Positions 25,091-32,695 of a DNA stretch of 35,481 nt are shown here, piece by piece. Every line of letters starts with the position of its first letter. The first letter of the stretch is position 1. Made by a program: the position numbers and the translations under genes. Source of the DNA: Armatimonadia bacterium (GTDB taxonomy: Bacteria > Armatimonadota > Zipacnadia > Zipacnadales > JABUFB01); contig JBDKVB010000088.1 of the NCBI GenBank assembly GCA_039679385.1, forward strand, positions 1 to 35,481, in the 5' to 3' direction. The notes beneath the pieces were generated by a model, which was given only the letters and a program-made list of their open reading frames with translations, had not been told where the DNA came from and ran no database searches.

Positions 25091-27079
25091 ATGAGGCTAT
25101 CACTCTGGTTGTTGGCCTTGTTGTCAGTCGCCGCGAGTGCGCAGCAGCCCCAGGCACCCTTTGTAGTGGGGCTGGGTGCCTTCGACTGTGAGTTCAGCGC
25201 CAGTCACCTCAACGAGGTGCGCTGGCGTGACCAGTTGGTGATCGGCGACCCCTTCAGCGACTCTCGGCCGAACGTGCAGCCACTCCTGCTCAAGCCTGGC
25301 TGGGGTCGCCTCACCGCCTTCACCCAGGGCGAGACGCAGCCGGCTGTTGTCGAACGTGCGCAGGGCCATGTCACCGTGAAACTGGCCGGGGTCGCCGCCG
25401 AGGACAAGGGCGGCCCTGGTCGCTGGGAATGGCAGCAGACCTGGACCTTCACCCAGTCAGGGGTCCTGCGCCTCGACTACCATTTGCGGCAGGTGGTCAA
25501 GCCGCAGGAGAAGTGGTGGCTGCACCGGCTGCAGCTCATCGGGAACCGCCACGAGCTGTTCCTCCGTGAGCCGAACCAGGACGAGAACACGCCGGGCAAG
25601 CCCATACCCATCCGCACCCGTGACGGGCGAGAGGTGGCTCCGCTCTTCGGCGGCAAGGACGGCATTGTCTCTGCGCCGGAGACCGTGCGCCTTCCCTTCG
25701 CCGGTCATGAAGTGGTGCTGCGCCCGGATTCGCAGGCCCGCAGTGTGGAGCTGTGGAATGGGTGGTGGCGCCAGTGCGTGAACTTCGAGTGGCCGGTGGC
25801 CGAGGAGGTCGCCACGCACTTTGAGATCGACCTCTCCGACCTCCCGCAGATCCCTTCGCCGGTCTTCACACTGACCTCCCTTCCGCAGGAACCGCAGCCC
25901 TGGCTGACTGAGCCGATTGCCGCCCTACCTGCCGTGAAGCGCCCGGTGCGTTTCGCTCAGGGATCGCCCTCGATCATCGCCTGGGGCAAGGTCACGCCAC
26001 GTTCCGAGGAGGAGCTCGACCGCTTCTTCCGCGACATGGCGCCGCACTTCGACGTGATGGAGCTGCCGGTCTCCTGGACGGACTGGAAATGGGACCTCAA
26101 CTGGGACAAGAACGAGGCAGCCCGAGCCCACGCCGAGGCCATCGCCGCAGAGATCAAGAAGCAGGTGCGCAGCGCCGCCAGATACGGCATCAAGCTCGCG
26201 CTCAGCCTCAACTTCGGCGGCTCAGGACCTGGTGTGGGGAACCTCGAGACGGCCCGTCAGCCCCAGTTCCAGGGCGAGACCTTCGACCCGGTGACCGGCA
26301 CCTTCACGAAGGCCCCCAAGTTCTACGACTGGGCTAACGAGGAGGCCGTGGCTTCGGCTCAGCGGGCCTTCTCAGACTGCGCCAATCTTGTGGGGCCTGT
26401 CGGTTACCTGTTCTTCAACGAGCCGCTCTGGCGACTGGGCACCTGGTACAACGTGCCCTTGTTCTCCGAGGCGGCGCTGGCGGATTTTCGGCGCTTCACC
26501 GGGAACCCACAGGCGCGTTTCCCCGCGAAGGCCTGGGCCGTCGATACGCCCCGGACGGACAACCACGCCGGTCCCGAGGACTGGGCGCGCTGGTATGACT
26601 GGGCGCAGGCCTGCTTCGCTCGCTCGATCCAGGTCCAGGCGAGGGCCTTCGCCGAGGCTGACGCAGCCAACCCGGACTACGGCGGCGCGATCTACTTCCA
26701 GAACGTCGACTGGGTTGGCCCGCAGTATGCGGTCGACCTCGATCGGCTGGCAGCGCTGCCGGAGGTCACCTGGCTTTGCGCCGAGTACGTTACGAGCGCG
26801 ACCGCCTCGCGCTGGCTCCGGTTCAAGTACTACGCGGGCAAGCATCGCAAGCAGCTCAGCAGCTTCGTCAACATCGGCCGCTACGATCCGAAGGCGCCTG
26901 GACGAGTCCGTTACGAGGGCACCGATGAGGCCTTCGAGGCCGCCGTGCGAATGGGCATCGAAGAGCATGCGCCGATGATCTCGCTGTATCCGTCGGAGGC
27001 CCTTGACCCTCAGTGCCCCGGCTTCAACAAAGCCCGGACGGCGATCTGGGACCGACTGACGCTGCCGCCCGCGCCCTGA
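25091..27079 (+). CDS. Secreted clan GH-A-like glycosidase candidate
   Basis: A 662-residue exported protein with a signal peptide MRLSLWLLALLSVAASA. Residues about 20-260 form a beta-rich domain. From about 290 a TIM-barrel-like region follows. FFNEPLWRLGTW gives N443-E444-P445, the Asn-Glu-Pro that carries the acid/base in clan GH-A (GH5/GH42-like). WLCAEYVTS (E565) sits where the nucleophile at strand 7 is expected. GH42-like trimming enzymes are the nearest feel, but I cannot assign a family. GGAGGG stands 5 bases before the ATG. The gene lies 45 bases after the Gfo/Idh/MocA gene, so it is probably in the same transcript. Action outside the cytoplasm on an oligosaccharide is inferred. Confidence 0.65.
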   Translation: MRLSLWLLALLSVAASAQQPQAPFVVGLGAFDCEFSASHLNEVRWRDQLVIGDPFSDSRPNVQPLLLKPGWGRLTAFTQGETQPAVVERAQGHVTVKLAGVAAEDKGGPGRWEWQQTWTFTQSGVLRLDYHLRQVVKPQEKWWLHRLQLIGNRHELFLREPNQDENTPGKPIPIRTRDGREVAPLFGGKDGIVSAPETVRLPFAGHEVVLRPDSQARSVELWNGWWRQCVNFEWPVAEEVATHFEIDLSDLPQIPSPVFTLTSLPQEPQPWLTEPIAALPAVKRPVRFAQGSPSIIAWGKVTPRSEEELDRFFRDMAPHFDVMELPVSWTDWKWDLNWDKNEAARAHAEAIAAEIKKQVRSAARYGIKLALSLNFGGSGPGVGNLETARQPQFQGETFDPVTGTFTKAPKFYDWANEEAVASAQRAFSDCANLVGPVGYLFFNEPLWRLGTWYNVPLFSEAALADFRRFTGNPQARFPAKAWAVDTPRTDNHAGPEDWARWYDWAQACFARSIQVQARAFAEADAANPDYGGAIYFQNVDWVGPQYAVDLDRLAALPEVTWLCAEYVTSATASRWLRFKYYAGKHRKQLSSFVNIGRYDPKAPGRVRYEGTDEAFEAAVRMGIEEHAPMISLYPSEALDPQCPGFNKARTAIWDRLTLPPAP

Positions 27080-27142
27080 GTACACTGACGAGCTTTGCCG
27101 CAGCACCCGGCGCTGCCACGTTGTGTGGCCGCCGGCGTGTAC
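27079..27142 (+). terminator. Nested stem-loop between secreted-protein genes (weak terminator candidate)
   Basis: Outer arms GTACAC (27079-27084) and GTGTAC (27137-27142) enclose CCGGC/GCCGG and an inner CCAC/GTGG. It starts at the last base of the stop codon. No T tract follows, so it may slow or stabilise the transcript rather than end it. Confidence 0.3.
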
Positions 27143-27167
27143 CCGTTCATAGCCGAAGGTGGTCGCG

Positions 27168-30002
27168 ATGCCAAAGTGGATCGTGCCTGTAGCTTTGCTG
27201 ACCGTCCTGGTTGCAGGTTCTGCCCTGGCCCAGGAGGGCTTCGGTGCCTATACTGTCCTCAACCATGATCTGCCCGCCACGGTGGTGCCCGGGCAGACGG
27301 TGATCGCTCACCTGACCTGGAAGATCCTGACGCCCGGCGAGCCACCCTTCCGCGGTCCCGTGATGGACTTTGCTTCGACCGGCCCGGTCAAGCGAGGCCT
27401 GCGCATCCAGGGCCACAGGCTATCGCCCTGGAGCTTCGACGGCGAGCATAAGGCCGGCGACCTGCTCAAGACAACCGCGACGCTGGAGGTCCCGATCGAC
27501 TTCCCACCGGGACCGGCGGCGATCTCCCTTCTCCTCTCTCGCAACGGTGGCGAGAAGGGCTGGCAGTACGCCAACGTTGTGGATGCGGACGGCAGGAGTC
27601 TCGGCGACGTCTTCCGCTGGCCGCTGACGGTCCAGGGTCCCGAGGCCAGTCCTTCAGCTTCACCGCTGGTCATCCCGACCATCACCGCGCCCAGGATTGA
27701 CGGCAAAGCTGATCCGGCGGAGTGGGCCCGTGCAGCCTCCGTCACCCTTGCAGAAAACTCAGCCGGCCTTGCACCCAAAGCCGCAACCGAGGTGCGCGTC
27801 GGCCATGACGGCACCAACCTGTACCTGGCCTTCAAGTGTGCAGAGCCCGAGTTGGCCAAGGCTGCGCGCACCAGGTACCCCGGCCACGATGCGCCGATCT
27901 GGAACAACGAGTGCGTCGAGGTCTTTCTTGATCCCCGGGGCGACCGAGTGAGCTACTCGCACTTCCTGGTGGACCTCCTCAACCAGCGCCACGACCTGCT
28001 CGGCTCGGACTCCTTTGGCTTCAACCCCACCTGGCAGAGCGCCGTGAGCGAGGGCGAGAACCAGTGGGTCGCGGAGATCGCGATCCCCTTCTCCTCACTC
28101 GGCACCGCAACACCGAAGCCCGGCGAGGCCTGGTACGGTAACCTCTGCCGCGAGCGTAAGGCCGTCAGTGAGCTGTCCGCATGGCGACCTACCGGAGGGT
28201 CCTTCGACGCTGCGGGACGTTTCGGACTGATGGTCTTCGACGACCTCAAGTTGTACCTCGCGAACCAGGTGGCGCAGCTCGAGCCGCCTGCCAATCCGGC
28301 TGCATCGCTCCAGGACGCCCTTGCGCAGTGGCAGCAGCGCCGGACCGCCTTCGAGCAGCAGCTTCAGGCCCTCGACCCGGTAGCCGCGCAGGTATCCTTT
28401 GCGGAACTGTCAGCCACCCTTCAGGGCCTCGACACCGACCTGCGCAAGCTCAAGTCAAGGTCGGCCGCCTTGAGTGGGCAGGGGGTCCTGATGACCCAGG
28501 CTTCGCCTTACCTGGGGGCCCTCGGCGCTATCACTCCGGCTGAGACGCCCGCAGGTCCACTCTCTCTGCAGGCCCTTGCGAAGGAGACGCTCGACCTTGC
28601 CTGGGACCTGACGAACCCGACCGACAATCCGGTGACCGTGCGCCTGACCTTGCGCTATGGCGACCCAAAGGCTGCGGCCAGTTACCTGCAGTTTGGTCTC
28701 CCCGGCGTGACCCATCAGTGGCGTCTGGCTACACCGGTCGCTGCAGGCGACGGCCGTGCGGTCTACGACGCGCTGGTCCCCCTGGCTGCCGGGACTGTGA
28801 CGGTGCCGGCCGGTGAGACTGCCCAGGTCTGGCTGACTGTGCAGGCCCCGCAGGCGATTGACAACGCCACCGGCTTTGTGCGCGTCGACCGCCTCGACAC
28901 TGCGGGAGCCCAGCCGGTGATCTTGCCGCTGCAGCTTCATGTTCTCGCCCAGGATATCCGTGAACCGCGAGCCATGCACACCTTCACCTGGAACGTCCTG
29001 CTCGACCCGGTGCGGAGTGATCCTGCCTGGCTCGATGCGCACCTGAAGGACCTCGCCGATCATGGCGTGGACGTGTGCGCGATCAGCTCCCTGCGCAACC
29101 TCCCCCGCGTGCAGGCGAAGGAAGACGGCATGCTGGCCGAGCCGCTCGACTTCACCCAGCTCGATGCGCTGCTCAAGGCCTCGCGCCGCCACTTCACCAC
29201 CTACTACATCAACCTGGACATCTGGGAGAAGTCCTGGGTGCGCAAGGACCTCTTCGGCCTCCCCTTCGAGAGCCCCGCCTACGAGGTCGCCTTCAAGACC
29301 TGGTTCCGACAGGTTGTGGATCACCTGCTGGCTTCGGGGCTGACCTACGATCAACTACTCTTCTGCCCCTACGATGAATCGGTGAACGAGGCCTGTCGCA
29401 AGATCGCCGGGTGGATGAAGCAGGTGGATCCGCGGGTGCGAGTAGTCATTGACTGCAGCACCCCGGACCTCGAGGAAGCCCGCAAGATGAACGCCCTCAC
29501 CGACGTATGGGTACCGCACTACCGCTACCACTTCGCTCAGGACATGGGGCCCTTCTTCGACCTTCTCCGTGCCGGAGCGAAGCCCCATTGGTGCTACTTC
29601 TACAGCGAGGGCGGCAACGACAAGGCTCAGGACCCGACGCGACACTACCTCGCCAAGTTCTGGTGGGCCTACAGTCAGGGCATCACTGGAATTGGCTACT
29701 GGGCTCAGCAGTACTACGGGGACCCGTGGTATCGCGCCGACTACAAGGCTTCCTACGACACCTCCCTGGTCTACCCGGTCGAGGGTGGCATCGTCGATTC
29801 CCGCCGCTGGGAGGCCTGGCGTCGTGGCTGGCAGGACTACCAGCTCCTGTCGCTGACGGAGGCCAGACTCAGGAAAGCAGGCGACCAGGCGGGTCTGCAG
29901 GAGCTGCAGCGCCGTCTGCAGGAGGTCGTGACGGTTCCCGGCGATCCGGCTCGCGCCGAAGCCACTCGGCAGTGGCTGCGTGAGAAGCTGGCAACGCGCT
30001 AG
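27168..30002 (+). CDS. Secreted CBM9-like plus GH123/DUF4091-like protein
   Basis: A 944-residue exported protein. The signal peptide is MPKWIVPVALLTVLVAGSALA. Residues about 20-160 form a beta sandwich. Residues about 165-360 are CBM9-like (RIDGKADPAEWARA, then EVRVGHDGTNLYLAF, NNECVEVFLDP, GFNPTWQSAV, WVAEIAIPFSSLG). A helical linker lies at about 365-430. From about 600 there is a barrel of GH123/DUF4091 type: FCPYDES supplies the neighbouring Asp736-Glu737 pair expected for substrate-assisted catalysis, and the end SLVYPVEGGIVDSRRWEAWRRGWQDY is the family's C-terminal signature. GH123 enzymes cleave N-acetyl-beta-galactosaminides; many DUF4091 relatives are uncharacterised. I chose the ATG at 27168 (GAAGGTGG upstream); a GTG three codons earlier is open. 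Confidence 0.78.
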   Translation: MPKWIVPVALLTVLVAGSALAQEGFGAYTVLNHDLPATVVPGQTVIAHLTWKILTPGEPPFRGPVMDFASTGPVKRGLRIQGHRLSPWSFDGEHKAGDLLKTTATLEVPIDFPPGPAAISLLLSRNGGEKGWQYANVVDADGRSLGDVFRWPLTVQGPEASPSASPLVIPTITAPRIDGKADPAEWARAASVTLAENSAGLAPKAATEVRVGHDGTNLYLAFKCAEPELAKAARTRYPGHDAPIWNNECVEVFLDPRGDRVSYSHFLVDLLNQRHDLLGSDSFGFNPTWQSAVSEGENQWVAEIAIPFSSLGTATPKPGEAWYGNLCRERKAVSELSAWRPTGGSFDAAGRFGLMVFDDLKLYLANQVAQLEPPANPAASLQDALAQWQQRRTAFEQQLQALDPVAAQVSFAELSATLQGLDTDLRKLKSRSAALSGQGVLMTQASPYLGALGAITPAETPAGPLSLQALAKETLDLAWDLTNPTDNPVTVRLTLRYGDPKAAASYLQFGLPGVTHQWRLATPVAAGDGRAVYDALVPLAAGTVTVPAGETAQVWLTVQAPQAIDNATGFVRVDRLDTAGAQPVILPLQLHVLAQDIREPRAMHTFTWNVLLDPVRSDPAWLDAHLKDLADHGVDVCAISSLRNLPRVQAKEDGMLAEPLDFTQLDALLKASRRHFTTYYINLDIWEKSWVRKDLFGLPFESPAYEVAFKTWFRQVVDHLLASGLTYDQLLFCPYDESVNEACRKIAGWMKQVDPRVRVVIDCSTPDLEEARKMNALTDVWVPHYRYHFAQDMGPFFDLLRAGAKPHWCYFYSEGGNDKAQDPTRHYLAKFWWAYSQGITGIGYWAQQYYGDPWYRADYKASYDTSLVYPVEGGIVDSRRWEAWRRGWQDYQLLSLTEARLRKAGDQAGLQELQRRLQEVVTVPGDPARAEATRQWLREKLATR

Positions 30003-30040
30003 CCGTGGCTTGTGGCACACGAGTCCGGTTCATCCCGTTA

Positions 30041-30066
30041 CGGGAGGGCGGCCTTGCCGCCTCCCG
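30041..30066 (+). terminator. Strong GC hairpin after the GH123-like gene
   Basis: An 11-bp stem with one bulged G (30041-30052 with 30056-30066) and a 3-base loop, followed by a mixed T-containing tail (GATTCAGCCTTGCTTT). It lies 38 bases after the stop. Its presence argues that the next gene starts after it rather than at the upstream GTG at 30012. Confidence 0.55.
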
Positions 30067-30092
30067 GCGATTCAGCCTTGCTTTGCCGAGGA

Positions 30093-31928
30093 GTGACTGC
30101 GCTGAACCCGCACATCACCTGCTCAGCTCCGCAGTACGACGTCATCGTCGAGCCCAACACGAAGCTGCCCTTGCGCGACGGCACCCTTCTGGCCACCGAT
30201 CTGTACTTCCCGGCCTGCGGCGGCGAGAAGCTCGCCGGTGAGTTCCCCGTCATCCTGACCCGCACGCCCTATGACAAGACGAACCACTCTGCGACCGGTC
30301 GCTTCTACGCCGAGCGGGGATATGTGGCGGCGATGCAGGACGTCCGTGGTCGCTATCAGTCCGAGGGTGAGTTCTACGCCTTCGCCCATGAGGGACCCGA
30401 CGGCTACGATACGGTCGAGTGGCTGGCCGCTCAGCCCTGGTGCAACGGTCGGGTCGGGACCATGGGCGCTTCCTACGAGGCCGCCGTGCAGAGCGCCCTG
30501 GCCTCACTCAACCCGCCGCACCTGTCCGCCATGATCCCCACCTTCGGCCCCTCCAGCTACTACCACCACTCGATGCGTCACAATGGTGCGCTGGAGCAGC
30601 GGTTCTTCGTCTACGCCTTCACGATGGCTCCGACCAGTCGCGAGGCCCAGGCCGATCCGGCGCTCAAGATGGCACTGGACGAAGCTGCGGCGAACCTCTG
30701 GGAATGGGTGAAGGCCGGTAGTATACGCCCGGGCAACTCGCCCCTGCGTCTCGTGCCCTCCTACGAGCGCTGGTGCCTGGACTTGCTGACCAGGGTCACC
30801 TATGACGAGTACTGGCAGCAGCCCGGCTATGGTCCGCGGCCTTACTACGACGAGCACGCCGACGTTCCCACTCTCTACGTCGGGGGCTGGTACGATACCT
30901 ACACACGCGCCACAATCACGAACTTCGTCGAGCTGTCCCGGCGGCAGAAGTCGCCCGTGCACCTCCTGATGGGACCGTGGCACCATGGTGGAGTCGGCGT
31001 TCCGGCAGCCGGCGATCTCTCCTTCCGGCCCGAGGGTGGCCTGGCGCATTACGAGACGGTTCGCCTCAAGTGGTTCGACCAGTTCCTCAAGGGCCTGCAT
31101 ACCACGGTCGAACAGGAGAGCCCGGTGCGCTACTTCCTCATGGGTGGCGGTATCGGTCTGGCCGAGGGCAAGCGCACTATCGACCACGGCGGCGAGTGGC
31201 ATAGCGAGTCCTCCTGGCCGCCGGCCGGAGTCTCGGAGACGCCCTTCTACTTCCACGCCGACGGCGGTCTGACCACAGAGCCACCTGCGGAGGAGGGCGC
31301 CTCGACCTCGTACCACTTCGACCCCAAGGACCCGGTGCCGACCATCGGCGGCCAGCTATCCGCCATCCCCATTCCACCGGGCGGCTTCGACCAGCGCAAC
31401 GACAGTCGCTTCCCCTTCACCACGGGACATCTTCCGCTATCGGCGCGCCAGGACGTTCTGTGCTTCGAGACGGAGCCCCTCGCTGAGGACCTGATCGTCG
31501 CCGGTGCGCTCAAGGTGACGCTGTGGGTCGACACCGATGGCCTCGACACGGACTTCACCGCCAAGCTCCTGGACCTGTACCCGCCGGGTGGTGCCTATCC
31601 TGCCGGGGCCGCCATCAACCTCGCCGACAGCATCCTGCGTCTGCGCTTCCGCGAGGGTTTCGAGCAGGAGAAGCTCGCCGAGCCCGGCGAGGTCTACGAG
31701 GTCAGCTTCGAGCTATACCCGACCGCCAACCGCTTCGTGAGGGGCCACCGGATTCGCGTGGATATCTCCAGCAGCAACTACCCGCGCTTCGATGCGAACC
31801 CGAACACCGGCGGCCCCCTGGGACGTGAGCGACTCTCCCGCGTCGCGACGAACACGCTCTACCACGACCGCTCGCGACCCTCGCACATCACCTTGCCGGT
31901 GCAGTCGTCCGACGATCAGAACCTGTAG
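30093..31928 (+). CDS. CocE/NonD family (X-Pro dipeptidyl-peptidase-like) hydrolase
   Basis: A serine hydrolase of about 611 residues. An alpha/beta-hydrolase domain opens with VIVEPNTKLPLRDGTLLATD and contains MQDVRGRYQSEGEF, a block typical of CocE. The triad is visible: Ser127 in GTMGASYEA, Asp268 in GGWYDTYTR, and His298 in GPWHHGG. The C-terminal jelly-roll (PF08530) carries LWVDTDGLDTDFTAKLLD and RIRVDISSSNYPRFDANPNTGG. The start is unsure. The frame is open from a GTG at 30012, but a strong hairpin lies in between. GTG 30093 is chosen, though GAGGAG abuts it and sits better for a CTG at 30102. No signal peptide is seen. Substrates of the family include esters, amide antibiotics and X-Pro peptides. 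Confidence 0.85.
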   Translation: MTALNPHITCSAPQYDVIVEPNTKLPLRDGTLLATDLYFPACGGEKLAGEFPVILTRTPYDKTNHSATGRFYAERGYVAAMQDVRGRYQSEGEFYAFAHEGPDGYDTVEWLAAQPWCNGRVGTMGASYEAAVQSALASLNPPHLSAMIPTFGPSSYYHHSMRHNGALEQRFFVYAFTMAPTSREAQADPALKMALDEAAANLWEWVKAGSIRPGNSPLRLVPSYERWCLDLLTRVTYDEYWQQPGYGPRPYYDEHADVPTLYVGGWYDTYTRATITNFVELSRRQKSPVHLLMGPWHHGGVGVPAAGDLSFRPEGGLAHYETVRLKWFDQFLKGLHTTVEQESPVRYFLMGGGIGLAEGKRTIDHGGEWHSESSWPPAGVSETPFYFHADGGLTTEPPAEEGASTSYHFDPKDPVPTIGGQLSAIPIPPGGFDQRNDSRFPFTTGHLPLSARQDVLCFETEPLAEDLIVAGALKVTLWVDTDGLDTDFTAKLLDLYPPGGAYPAGAAINLADSILRLRFREGFEQEKLAEPGEVYEVSFELYPTANRFVRGHRIRVDISSSNYPRFDANPNTGGPLGRERLSRVATNTLYHDRSRPSHITLPVQSSDDQNL

Positions 31929-31976
31929 CCAACCACCAACAGCAAGGGTGGCTTGTATCGCCCTGAGGAGACCACA

Positions 31977-32606
31977 ATGGACAGCCAGACCGCCGTCGCA
32001 GCCCTGGCCGAGATGTCAACTGCGATCCTCAGCGACGCCCTGTTTCGTATGGGGCACAAGAACCGCACGATGCGTCACCAAATCAAGCCGATCGCTGACA
32101 ACCTGCGGGTTCATGGGCCTGCCTGCACAGCCCATGCCTATCCCGGGGGGACCTACGCCAGCGGTCTTGCCCTCGACACAGCGAAGCCGGGCGAGGTGAT
32201 CGTGATCGACGCCCAGGGTTTCCTGGAGGCGATCATGTGGGGCGAGATCTTCAGCCTCACCGCCCTCACCCGTGGCATCGCGGGCACCGTGATCGACGGT
32301 GCAGTCCGCGACATCGCCGAGGTGCGAACGCTGGGCTATCCGCTCTTCGCCGCCGGAATCCACCCAGCGTCCGGCACGGGCGACAAGCTTGGTGAGGTCA
32401 ACGTCCCGATCCAGTGCGGCGGCGTGCTCGTGCGACCCGGCGACCTGATCTTTGGCGACCTGCTCGGAGTGGTGGTTGTGCAGCCGGAGGAACTGCTGGA
32501 GACCTACGACACGTGCCGGCAAGTGCTGGAGAAGGAAGCGGAGTGGAAGGCGAAGCTGTACGAGAAGCTGGGCCCGGACGCTGCTCGCAGACACACGGAG
32601 GTCTAG
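31977..32606 (+). CDS. RraA family protein (HMG/CHA aldolase-like)
   Basis: A 209-residue member of the RraA fold. The signature is complete: G-E in WGEIFSLTALTRGIAG, then TVIDGAVRD (R111, D112), GYPLFAAGIHPAS, and VQPGD-like VRPGDLIFGDLLGVVVV. In this superfamily the proteins are either class II 4-hydroxy-4-methyl-2-oxoglutarate/4-carboxy-4-hydroxy-2-oxoadipate aldolases, oxaloacetate decarboxylases, or RNase E inhibitors. The G-x20-R-D metal-site pattern of the aldolase branch is kept. In a sugar-catabolic setting an aldolase or decarboxylase role is more likely. I chose the ATG at 31977 because GAGGAG lies just upstream; a TTG eight codons earlier is open. Confidence 0.85.
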   Translation: MDSQTAVAALAEMSTAILSDALFRMGHKNRTMRHQIKPIADNLRVHGPACTAHAYPGGTYASGLALDTAKPGEVIVIDAQGFLEAIMWGEIFSLTALTRGIAGTVIDGAVRDIAEVRTLGYPLFAAGIHPASGTGDKLGEVNVPIQCGGVLVRPGDLIFGDLLGVVVVQPEELLETYDTCRQVLEKEAEWKAKLYEKLGPDAARRHTEV

Positions 32607-32695
32607 CCGGGGCCCTGGACTGACGTCCGATCTCCTCCATCCGTCCGCTGCCGCTTCAAGACCGCGGATATGCCGCGAACAAGGAGTTCCTACTC

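Noticed and set aside
30012-30092. An upstream GTG start for the CocE-type hydrolase, or a TTG at 30054 with GGGAGG ahead of it.
   Set aside because: The segment contains a strong terminator-like hairpin, and that GGGAGG is part of the stem. Homology begins only after 30102.
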